DNA of 64,000 nucleotides from Papilionanthe hookeriana x Papilionanthe teres (taxonomy: Eukaryota; Streptophyta; Magnoliopsida; Asparagales; Orchidaceae): positions 45,519,575-45,583,574 of the forward strand of contig CM040423.1 of NCBI GenBank assembly GCA_022702705.1, written 5' to 3'. The notes beneath the pieces were generated by a model. That model did not search any database and was not told the origin of the DNA. It worked only from the letters and a program-made list of their open reading frames with translations. Within the stretch, counting starts at the first letter, position 1. Each line of letters opens with the position of its first letter. Of the stretch, positions 49,101 through 61,100 are shown piece after piece. The translations under genes were made by a program, and so were the position numbers.

Positions 49101-52100
49101 CGTCGGGAACTCAACACTGTGCTAAGAGGAGCCAGAAGCTTTTATGAATGAAGTCTAAGCTCCTTCAACCCCTGGAATTGACGCATGGGCTTACCTGTCA
49201 TAGGCCCTTCTACGGTAGAAGGGCTGAACTGGTCGGTTCAGCCAGGGCAAATGGGGCCAACCAGCTAGCTGACTGGTCCAAGGCTGCCTTACTCCCTTTC
49301 CTAGTTTGTTTGCCGCCTTTCTTTTCTTCTCAGTTTGACACTAGCTCCCTTTCTTTATCGTTTTGCCGCAAGCCTCCTTTCTTCCTATTCTGTTTGCCTC
49401 CCAAAGGAGAGGGCCTCCCCTTCCTATTATGTTGTCTATCTATTATATATTTGTTGTCTTGCTTGCTTAGGGTTAGTTTTGTCAATTCTGTTCACTTCTC
49501 GCCGCTGGCATTGTTCCGTAGCTAGGGCTGGATTCGAGGACAAGTGGTGCTACGGCTGTACCTTGCTCGGAGGTGGTGACTATCTCTACCTAACCCCACT
49601 CTTCCCCCCTTCCCCTCCTCGCTGCCATACTACCTGCAACCCACCTCAACCTAAACTCTAAACCCTAGAAACCCTAAATCATAACCTCCCTCCCGTGTTT
49701 CAGCCGTAGAATCCCAAGACCTATAGCCGCTGCCGTCACAAGCTCCACCGGACTCCACTACTACGCTTCTAACCTTTGTTCTTGCATCCCAGCAGGCCGC
49801 TCTCCACTCTTGGTGCCATGACAGTCTACTTTCCTCTATTCCCCCACAATGCCTGCTCCACCAAAATCACTCTCCTCACCCTTCAGCCATCTCCGAAACC
49901 GCTACTCCCCCTTCCTGCTGCTACTTCCACTCCCCCCTCACCCACTCACCATCATCCATGGATTATCCATTCTAACCCTAGTTGGATAGTGTGTTTTGTT
50001 GATTTTCTATGTTGTTTGAGTCCTATTTGTAATCCTTTTTGCTTGACTAAAGAAATTTTGCTTTCCCCTATCGGATTTGGTTTGTGTATGAATCTCTGCC
50101 ACTCTGCACTTTGTTTGGTTCATGCTAATAACTTATTTGTAGTATCCATGAAGTGGTGTTACTCACGTTGTTCGTCCACATTTATTTTTCCTTTTGAAGA
50201 TATTTGCAAGGATTCTGGCTTTGTTTTGATGCCATAAATCTGTGTTTTTGTAGAAAGCATTTTCAGATTCTCTTTTATATGAATGCATCTCGACGCAGCT
50301 TTTTATTTTCTTGGAAAATTTTGCATCTAGAAGGGCCATTGGCTGCAGACATTAAGGTCGTTGCTCAAGTCTAGAAGCTATTTTTTAGTATCAGTCAAGT
50401 TGTTCAATCTAATGATTCCCACGTATTATTGATACGTTCGGAACCAAAAGCAGTTGGAGAACAACAGCGAAATTGAAATAAGTAGGTGATGAAACTCAAA
50501 TGGGGGCTGCCCTTATGAAAGTTAAAAGAAAGCAAGATACAAGATGATCTACTATTTGAGAGGTAGATCGTCTCTGCCACAACCATAGATGTCGCTAAGA
50601 ACACTGCACAAAAAAGAAAGAAACTGCAGCCAACACAAATCAGCACATAAAAACAAACCCTGGCCCCCTTTTCCCTCTAATATTCTCCTAGGTCCTTTCC
50701 AAACTTTTCCCCCTCAAATGCCCCTTGATTCCTTTCCTTCTATAGGTGAGCAGTGGCCTCAAGACTTTCGCCTGGCGCTGGAATCGCACCCCATCTCCGG
50801 TGATGATCCCGTTCTACCTAAATCGGGTCACTCGGTGTTGTAGCTTGGGATGACCGGTCTTGGCTGGTCCTTCTTGGACCGGTTTGGCTGGTCTAGGGGC
50901 AGGAGGCTCCATATCAATTATCAGATTTCCTATTGTTCTGCAAGGTTGTATTCCAAATTTTATATTTAGATATTGCTTGCAGGTAATGAAGTTTTTTCAG
51001 CTTGAGCCTAAATTAAATTGTAGATTGCCGTTTGTTATCATGCTACCACCCCCTTCTGTTTGTCCTCTCTCGTTATATATGTTTATAAATTCCTCATAGC
51101 TGCTCTATTTTGTTGCAATTTTATGTTACTTGCTTATGACTTTTTGAAGGTTGTGTTGTGTACACTTGCTTTTGCTGCATTTGAACTTCCACCAAATGGA
51201 GCTATTGGAACAAAAGTTTTGGAATTTCTTTTTCACTCAAGGCCTGACCTGGTGAGCTTGCAATCCCGAACTTGGAAAGCTCTCATTTATTTTATACTTG
51301 GTACTAATAACTTGTGTTCATGCGTGCCCTCTAAGTTTTAACTATTTATATTTAAACTATTATTATCACACCATTACTATCTTGATCTTACTGAAGCTGT
51401 CACAGAGACATGAATTAAGCCGAACAAAGCTTTGCTCATAAAGAATGTTATTAATGTAGATTTTGTTGAGGGCCTATATGTCTGAATTCTTATAAAAGTG
51501 AAATTCTTAACCGCCAAGAATTAGATGTGGTTGATATTTTTTGATACAGGTGAACATTAGAAGTGTTGATGAAGCTATAGTGATTGGAGCTGCTCTTTCT
51601 TTGTCATCATCAGCTTTTGTTCTACAGGTATGCATTCTTGTCTACTGAGGTTTTTCAAGCTATATAATAACTATGATTGAGCTTCTTTTGCTCCATCTAC
51701 TTGACATATACATTGTATATTAAAGCTGCGTCTTCTTGTGCTTTTTCTGTTGCGGCACTTTTTTCTGCTGAAAATTTTGCTTTTGGGAGTTCCTCTTTTT
51801 CGTGATCAATTTTATCTGACTTTACTTGCTTTTTGTTATTTTATGATCTTATTCTAAATTCTGTAGCAGCTCAGATTTCTCATGCTCAAAGTAACAAAAA
51901 GGTGTTCATCAAGATGAATCTCTTCAAATGCAAGCCAATGCCTTTAACATCATTAACTCCATGATATATTTATATCTAATATGCCACAAACAAATTTCCA
52001 TCATCCAACACGGATCTTAAGGCAAGACACGGATCTCGAGGCAAATTTTTGGAGCGATAAACGTTCAAACTATGATAAGAATTCATCCAGGAGTCCGATT

Positions 52101-55100
52101 TTAACGAACTTATAGTCAAATTGGATGGCTTGATGAGACGAACTTAACGACATTAAAATTGGTCTGATTTGAGTCAGATCAAGCTGAAAACCACTTTTGG
52201 AAGCTTCCCGAGCATAATTGAAAGATCAAACGGATGTCAAATTTGACATGCTTATAGATAAATCAAGCATCTCGGAGAGATGAATTTGACGAGCTCAAAA
52301 TTACTCAATTCTGACATCATTAAGGCATTCAAACGTCCATCAAATGCTGTCTGATCAAGAGGATCTCTCTCGGTCGTTCGATCAAGTGTGTTTTAGATTT
52401 CTTTCTTATTTGCATTTTAGACTCCATAAGTAGACCCAAGCCCCTCATAAGTGGGGACAAAGGGATTCAGAGCCAGAGAGAGCAGAGCCTTCATCAGAGA
52501 GAGCTGCGGTCTAGACTCCTACGCAGCCGTCTCTGTTCGCTGTCGTTGCCTTACACCTCTGCAATTTGGTTGTTGCCGTCTCCAACTATCTCCCCCCCCC
52601 CACGGGCCGACGCTGCTGCCTTTGGGCACCACCACCGCCTTCCGGCTATCGACGCTTTCCGACCGTCGCCTACTCAGGCCGCCACCGTCTCAAGCCATCC
52701 GCCGCCTTCCAGCCATCTCCGTCTCAGGCCATCACCACCATCTCAGGCCGCCACTTTCGCCCGCTCCCTACCACGGGTTCATCCATGTGCAGATGTTGTA
52801 ATCCTGGAAATATGGGACAAGGGGTTGTACTTATAAAGTCTCAACTCATAGTGGAAAATTTTATTTGGCCAAGACCCCGCTGTATTTTCCCTTTTTTAGG
52901 TTTTTCTCGTAAAAACTTCTGGTGTCGTCATTGTTTTCTTACTTTTATCTGATTTTGTGTTGGATTTTCATACTACTCTAAGACAATATTCTTTACTCTA
53001 CCGTCTTGAATCTCTTAGCACGCATCAGTTTGGCGCCGTCTGTTGGAATACAGAGCAATCCCACCATCGTAGTACTTGCAAGTCTTGTTGCATGTCCACC
53101 AGGCGTAAAACCCGTAATAACAGAGCATCTTGCTCCAACACTCATCACTATAGAGAACAGTTGTGGATTCGGGCGTGTCAGGCCTCCACATCTTCTCACA
53201 CTGGATGACGTTACCCAGTAGGCAAAGACTCGTCGGGCCTTTCTCTAGAAGATCGAGTATGCATAATGGAGGAATCTCAACTAGAAATCCTGTAGCCCCT
53301 ACACAGGACTCGACAACCGCTTCCCGCTCGACCCGATGAAACTCACTTACCACCAGCTCAACAGCCGATGGGAAACACCCCACTCGAACATACTTGTATC
53401 AAGCCTCGTCCTCTTAATAGAACCTTCCCTCTACTAGCCCGAGATGCTGAACTTCTTGATATAGCAATTTCCACTCATCCATCTCGCGCCGCTTACCTAA
53501 CACTGCCTCGCCCTGTAGCCGCTGCTAATGATGTCATCTGTGATGAGCTACTACACCTAGTTCAAAAAGAATTTCCTCTAGAGAATAGCAATTATTTCAT
53601 CGCTCGCTGTAACTTTCAAGAATCACCTCCCTTAGCCGATAAAGTCTGTCTACACCCCATTCCAACAGGTTTCAAGCTCTCAAGCATTGATTCTTATGAA
53701 GGAGTAACTGACTCTTACGATCACAGACTATTATCAAACCATCATGCACATTCAACGCATCTCTGATGCACTTCTCCGGAAAGTGTTCCCGGCCACTCTT
53801 AAGGGACAAACTCACCTAGTTGTACTCTTTTCTCCGGGGCACTATCAACACCTTTAACGAGCTTGTTAGGTTATTCATTGAGCAGTTCATTACAAACTGG
53901 AGGATCATCAAAGAGTCATCTCACCTCTCGAGAATTTGACAGAATTAGGGAGAGTTGCGCAAAGATTACTTTCAAAGGTTCTCCACTGAAGTTTGCAAGA
54001 TTCTTGGAGTTGATCCAGAATTGCTGAGAGGGGTCTTCCTAGAGAGGTTCCGCCCAGGAGCTTTTCTACTTATCACTGATGTGAGAAACAATCCGCTCTT
54101 ATGACAATCTTGTCCACCCGCGTTGAGGCCCAAATCACTGCAGATAAGGCCTTCACCATGCACAAGCAAAAATTTGAGCAATTCGGGAACAAATGCAAGA
54201 ATAACACTGGGGATGCCAACCCATCATAACGAAGAAAGTCTGAATAGTAGGGGAATCATGACCTCCCTTCTTAGCCTACAAACCAGTGACGCAAGCCTTG
54301 ACCCGAGAAGGACTATGCACCACTCAACACATCGCACACCAACATTCTAGTGGCCATCAAGAATGAAGAGACTATTAAGTGGCCATTCATGACGCTTTGG
54401 AGTTTGGAGTTTGGAGGGGATCATTTATGACGCTTTGGAGTTTGGAGGGGATCATCAGTTTATTATAAAGCTTGGCCGTAAGAACGATAAACCTGCTCTT
54501 TTTCTCACGGATGAAGAAAACAACATCCTTGCCTCGTCTTGCCGCTTTGCTCATGTGGGTAAGTTCTTATATGGACATCCAAAAATGGAGATCATTAGAA
54601 ATGAGTTTAAGTTGATGAAACTTACTGGTAGTTGGAAAGTCAGACGGTTCGATGAGCGATATGTCCTCATCCAACTGTCCAATGATGCTGATTACACATA
54701 GATTTTTGCTAGAAAAGTCATAAACATTAATAATAGTTTCATGATGGTACTCAAATGGACTGTCGACTTCGATCCAAAAGCTGAATCTCCCATAATCCCT
54801 GTTTGACTTACATTCCCTGGCTTGAAATATCATCATTTCCACTATGAAATTGTCTACAATCTCGCTACGGGCTTTGGCAAACCTCTTAAAGTCGATAATC
54901 CCACTTTAGACTGCTCTAGGCCTTCTGATGCCTGTGTTCTTGTGGAACGAGATGTTACAAATTCCTACCCTAATGAAGTTTGGATAGGCTCTAATCATAC
55001 GGGGTATTGGCAGAAGGTAATTATGGGACCTCATCCACACTACTGTACTCATTGTTGTATGTTTGGACACAATTCTGCAGTTTATTATAGATTGCATCCT

Positions 55101-58100
55101 CATTTAAAGCCTGCAGTTACTCAAGGACCTCTTATTTCTCGGTCACCTACCACCTCTAATCTATTAGCTGCACCTGTGAATGAGCATCTTGGATCACCAT
55201 CACCCACCCCTCTTCAGGTTTCCCCCCTATCCATGATGCAGCTAACTTTATGAACTTGACCGAGGAGGTTCAGCACCCCAATCCAAAGAATTGATCTATA
55301 TCTTGCTTTCTGCTTCTTCTGCTCATATGACTACTGATAATACTTTAAGTTCTTTTATTCCCCCATCTTATGCTCTCTTGATTTTATCTGATGAAAAACC
55401 TCTCCCCATTGAGAAGCGGAATGATGTGACTCATCTTATTTCTTCTTCAGCTATTGATCCACTTACTGATGACCTGAATTCTCAGGGGGAGGATGTGGCT
55501 CCTCCTATTTCTCCTCGAGCATTTGATCCAGTTACTGCTGCCATTAATCTTTTGGAGTCTGAACGGAGTACTCAAAAATTCAGCAGGAAGAGAGGAGACC
55601 CCCAAGTAATGATAAATTGTCCTACACAAACACTGGAACCCATCGCTGCACCTACCTTTCCTTCTATGGATCAGAATGACCAGTCCTCAGAAGAAGAATG
55701 ACAAGTATACACTTCTCGGTGGAAGAAGAAGCCTGATGGTACGATTGAGGACTTAATGGATAATACCTCGGTCACTCCTGGCAATGGAACAGCTCATAAG
55801 AGTTTGCTTTCTAGATCTGGTCCAAGAACCAGAGGAAGAGAAATGGCTAGGCGACTTTGTTCTTAGACACTGTTATTTGCGCATTTCCTTTCGTGTCTTT
55901 TATATCATTTTTGTTTGAGCTTTCTCTGCATTTTGTATCGTATGGGTGGGCTTCATCTATTGGATCCTATCCTAAAACTTTCTTTTGTATCCTCTTTATT
56001 TCATTAAAGCATACCTCCTTTTTGCCAGCATTGCAAAATGTTTGGGCACATTAGAGACACCTGCTATAGATTACATCCTCCCTCGAGGAAAAGTCTTTGT
56101 TAGGCTCTTCATTGTTGTTGGAAATTCCAACATAGAGCCGACGCTACTCCGGCTCGGGAGAATAGGGTAGCATCTGATGCTGATAAAAGCCTAAATTCAG
56201 CTGACTCGGCTTTCGGGGAGAAGTCTCGCCGGATTCATATCGTCACTCCGAGACTACGATGGTTACATCGTACAACTGAAGTGAGGCAATTCTTCCGTGC
56301 CGTAAGCCGTCCAGGGGGCTAGTTTAGCCGTCCGCTCCAACAGATACATCCAAACTTTCAGTAGGAAAAAAAGAATTCCCCTACCAATTGTCGAACCCAC
56401 CGACAAATATCAACAGGACTCTACGGAAGAGCAAGAAGAAGTAGAAGAAGAAGAAGCAGAAGAAGAAGATGATGGAGATGACTGACAGGTTTATCATTCT
56501 CAATGGAAGAAGAAGCCTGGGGTTTCACTCCTATTTGATGATACCTCAGTGACTCAGGGCAACGGAATAGCATTAATGAGATTACTCCATGGATCTCCAA
56601 GAAACAGAGCGAGAGTATCACGTTCTCGCTCTTGACTTTGTTTTGTAGTTTTTTTGAGTATTTTAGATCTTTTTTGATAACATTGTATCGCTGGGGAAGG
56701 GCTCCATGGGCCCTCTCCCCAAGCCTCTGTAACCGCTTTTTAATCAATATAGGCCCTAGGGCTTCTTTTGAAATATATATATAGGGCTACAGGCTAATAA
56801 AATATAGATATAATTATTAATTTAAAATTGGATGGCGGTGACCTCTGCAAGCTTTGCTAGGGTTTCGCCCGATCGAAACCCAGCATTGACCTTTGGCATC
56901 TCCTGGCTCGTCGGCTACAGGCCAAGTCGTCTCGCAAATCCTTTGCTAACTCCTTCGGCGTCGCAGCCTCGGTTCGACGCTTTCGTCGGTGTTCCCTTCG
57001 GCAGAGCACGACGCCGACTGTTACAGGATCGAGCGACGGGACATCGGTCTTCTGCGACGTCTGCGCGTCAGGTTCGTAGGAGCACGGGCTCTCAGTTGCG
57101 ACGTCTATCGCAGCAAATCGCGTCAACGTCTGCGCGCCAGGTTCGCAGCTGCGCTCGTTTTTTGCGTCTCATTTCTGTTAGGCTCCGATAACTGTCCTCT
57201 CTGCACCTGCGTTCCCATACAATGGAAAGTAACCCTCCCGTGGGGGGGAAAGTTTCTTATGCCTCTGCTGTGGTTTCTTCTCAATCTTGTGGTAAGGGAG
57301 TTTTTCCACAGAGCTTCCATGATGCTGCTCATGGGATACCCAATGCTGTTAGTCAATTCATTAAGCCAATCAGTAAGAAGAATGGGAAACCTGCAATTTT
57401 TTTCACAGAGGAGGAGATAAACACTTTGGTTGACAGGTTCAAATTCACTTTGGTTGAAAAGTTTCAATTTGGCCATCCTAAAATGGAGCTTATCAGAAAG
57501 GTGTTTGAAAATCTGAAACTTTTTGGCTCGTGGAAAGTGGGATTGTTTGATGGCAGGCATGTGATTATCCAATTAAGTTTGGAAGATGATTATGCTAGGG
57601 TATTCTCTATGAAAGCTATTACAATTGATGGAAAATTGATGAAGATTTTGAAATGGTCACCTAAATTTGACCCTTCTCTTGAACCTCCTATTGCCCCCAT
57701 CTGGTTTAATTTGCCTGAACTACAACTACATTTTTATGAGAAACATACACTTTATAATATTGGACTAGACTTGGGAAAACCTCTACTTGTTGACGACCCA
57801 ACCACTGAAGTTACCAGGCCTTCAGGTGCTAGAATGTTAATTGAAAGAGATGTCACCCTACTGTGAAGTGAAAGAATTGTGGCTTGGGACCGCACACAAT
57901 GAATATTGGCAACCAATCGTGATGGAGAAGAGGCCTTACTATTGTTTATACCGCAAAATGTTTGGTCACTCTATGGACGAGTGCTACGGTGTTGAAGCCG
58001 AACCGAGGAAAAACCTCCACCTGTTGTGGCCCCCTCTGATTTAGTTGTTGATTCTGTCCCAACTATCCCTCCTAATACCATTAAACCTGGCCTCCAGTTG

Positions 58101-61100
58101 GACCCTGCCCATTTGGCACCTGCTGAAAAAGATGGTTTTATTTTTAATGGGAATGCTGAGTATGTTGGTAATCTTGGTACGACATCCGCCGATATTGATC
58201 CGTTGGACAACCCCACTTGTCTTCCCTCTCGCCGCACCTTATTCTTCTATCGCTCGAACCCACTCCTGGTAACCCTCCAGCAGATGGTTCTAGTGCACCC
58301 TTACCTGTGTCACCTTTGGACCCAGGACATTATGCTTTATCAGAGTCAGCACCTATACCTACACAAATAATTCTTCCACCAAGTACTTCATATCCAGATC
58401 CCATTGTGTTGCCTTCCTCTCCTAGTTCTGAACCTGTGTGTTTTGAAAATGTTACTACTGACTTTGTTGAAGGGTGGACTGTTTACCATTCCAAAAAGAA
58501 AAAACCACCTCTAGAATTGAGAAATCTGTCTTCTGAGAGCATATTCAACCCCAGACTACTTCTGAAGAACATGTATCTTCCATTTCTAGATTCACTAGGA
58601 GTGGAAAGAATGCCTCTAATGATTAACATGTTGTGCTGGAATCTTAGGGGGCTGCTGCCCAGGGCTCCCTTAATAGAGTGGTGAATCTTAATAGGATTCA
58701 TAAAGTCTGGGTCTTTGCTCTCTTGGAACCTATGGTTCAATATAACACCACAAGAATTACCAATAAATTTCCTCAGTTTAACTTTGTTACCAACTGTTCC
58801 AACAAAGTTTGGTTTTTCAGCAGAAAATAAATGATAGTGACTGTTTTATTAGATCACCCTCAGTTCCTTCACATCCATTTTCACATTGAGCAGGTCACTG
58901 GTTTGGCCACTTTTATTTATGCTGGGTGCAACCAAGCTGATAGAGATGATCTCTGGAACTCATTACATCAGATCAATAGCAGCATGTTCGAAATGTGGAT
59001 AGTTGGTGGGGACTTCAACTCGTATAGCTAACCCCAGGTGAAAAGAAAGGAGGAAGGACACCCGACATCAGGAAAATGACTGATTTTTCCAATAATATTT
59101 CAAATGCTAGACTTTTTGATTTGGGTTATGAAGGATCAGATTATACTTGGAAGAGAGGCAGGATTTGGGAAAGGCTAGATAGATTCTTGGCTAATCAAGA
59201 GTGGATTAACTTCTTTACCTCAATCAATGTGACCCATCTCCCCAGGGCTGGATCAGATCATTCCCCCCTACTAGTTAAGTTGTCGTTCCAAAGCTTTCTT
59301 AGTAAAGCCCATTTCAGATATCTGAATGTATGGGCTTCTCACTCTACCTTCCATAATATTGTTCAATCTACTTGGATGGAACCATTTCCATATACATTTA
59401 ACAATCCTATTGTTAAATTGAAGATGCTACAAAAAAGATTAGCTAAGAAGCTATAGGATTGGAATTGGAAGGTGTTTGGCAACATTCTTTCACAAGTATC
59501 TGCTGCTGAGAAGATTTTGAATCAGTTAGAGCAGGCTAACTTGGAAGGTAGTTTTAATGATAATGATTTAATGGTGGCTAATCAGCAACTCTTGGAAGCT
59601 ATAGATATTGAAGAACAATTCCTAAAACAGAAAGCTGCTTGTCAGTGGTTTGCACAGGGAGACAGAAACTCTAAATATTATCATGCTGTCATAAATTATA
59701 AGAGAAAGCTAAATGCAATAATCAAAATTAAAGGAGACGGGGGCGATTGGTTGATTGGTTCCCAAGCTATCGCAATCCCGTCGTACAATTTTTTCATCGA
59801 GTTGCTTAACCTCGGCCCTCCAATCGATCCTCTACTTCAAACCGAGATCTTACCCAAACCGAAAACCGCTTTGATGAGTACTACTCTATCTCGCTCCACT
59901 CGAGGAAGATGAAATCAAAAAGGCTCTTTTCTCCTTGGATCCTTCAAAAGCGGCTGGACCAGATGGATATACTGTTGGATTCTATCAGAAGGCCTGGGAG
60001 ACTATCAAATCAAATCTCACTTTGGCTATTCAGTGTTTCTTCCTTGGTACAGAATTACCCAAGTACTTCACTGCTACCACAATTATTCTCATTCCTAAGG
60101 AAAATAACAAATATACATGGAAGGACTTTAGACCTATTAGTCTAACCACAGTGTTTTCTAAGGTCATCAGTAAAATTATTGTTTCCAGAATGCAACCTTT
60201 GCTGGATGATTTAATCTCACCCAACCAATCTGCATTTGTCCAAGGGAGAAGCATTACTGATAATGTTCTATTGGCACAAGAATTACTGTTGGAGATTGAC
60301 AGGCCTTGTAGAGGCTCTAATCTTATCATTAAATTGGACATTGCTAAAGCATATGCTACAATTAACTGGGATTTTGTTCTATAGACTCTTAAAGCTAGGA
60401 ACTTCCCGGAGGATTTCTGTTTACTTATCAAAAGGTGGCTTCAAAATTCTCACTATAGCATTTTAATCAATGGAGAGTGTCATGGGTTTTTTACTGCTTT
60501 CAGGGGCATTAAGCATGGGGATCCTTTGTCCCCTTACATTTTCATACTAGCTTTTGATTATCTGTCAAGGTTGATTAATCATTCACAGCAGCAGTCACCC
60601 TACCTGAGATACCTACACAGATCTAACTGTATTGTTTCTCATCTTGCATATGCAGATGATGTCGTCTTGTTCACTAATGGGAGCAAAACTGCTATTAGGA
60701 AGGTTATGAAATTGTTGGACTATTTTCAGAATGTTTCCGGACTTTTTTCAACAAATCTAAATGTCAACTCCTTCCTAAGAATAATTCGTCACCTAACCAG
60801 GTTAACTGGATTAAAGATCTCACTAGTTTTTCCACTACTACTTATCCCCTCAAGTATTTAGGATTCCCTTTGATCAAGAGCACGAGGAAGCAATCCCACT
60901 ATGATTAGGTGGTGAAAAAAGTGACCTCCAAGATTCAATGCTGGACCACTTCATTTCTGTTTAATGGGGGAAGATTGACCCTCCTCAAATCGGTTCTCAC
61001 TACTTACCCGCTGTACAGACTTCAAATGATCAAGTTAAATAAGAACACTCAAAGAATGTTGGAAGTGTCATTCAACAAGTTCTTATGGGCTGGTCAACAC

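Noticed and set aside
49640..49690. TAAACCCTAG/AAACCCTAAA as an interstitial telomere repeat
   Set aside because: Only two or three scattered copies of AAACCCTA, not a tandem array; common in plant 5' leader-type sequence.
52451..52952. Three overlapping Pro/Arg/Ser-rich ORFs at 52.5-52.9 kb
   Set aside because: They arise from the CCG/ACC-rich tract of the gypsy LTR and have no start context or homology sense.
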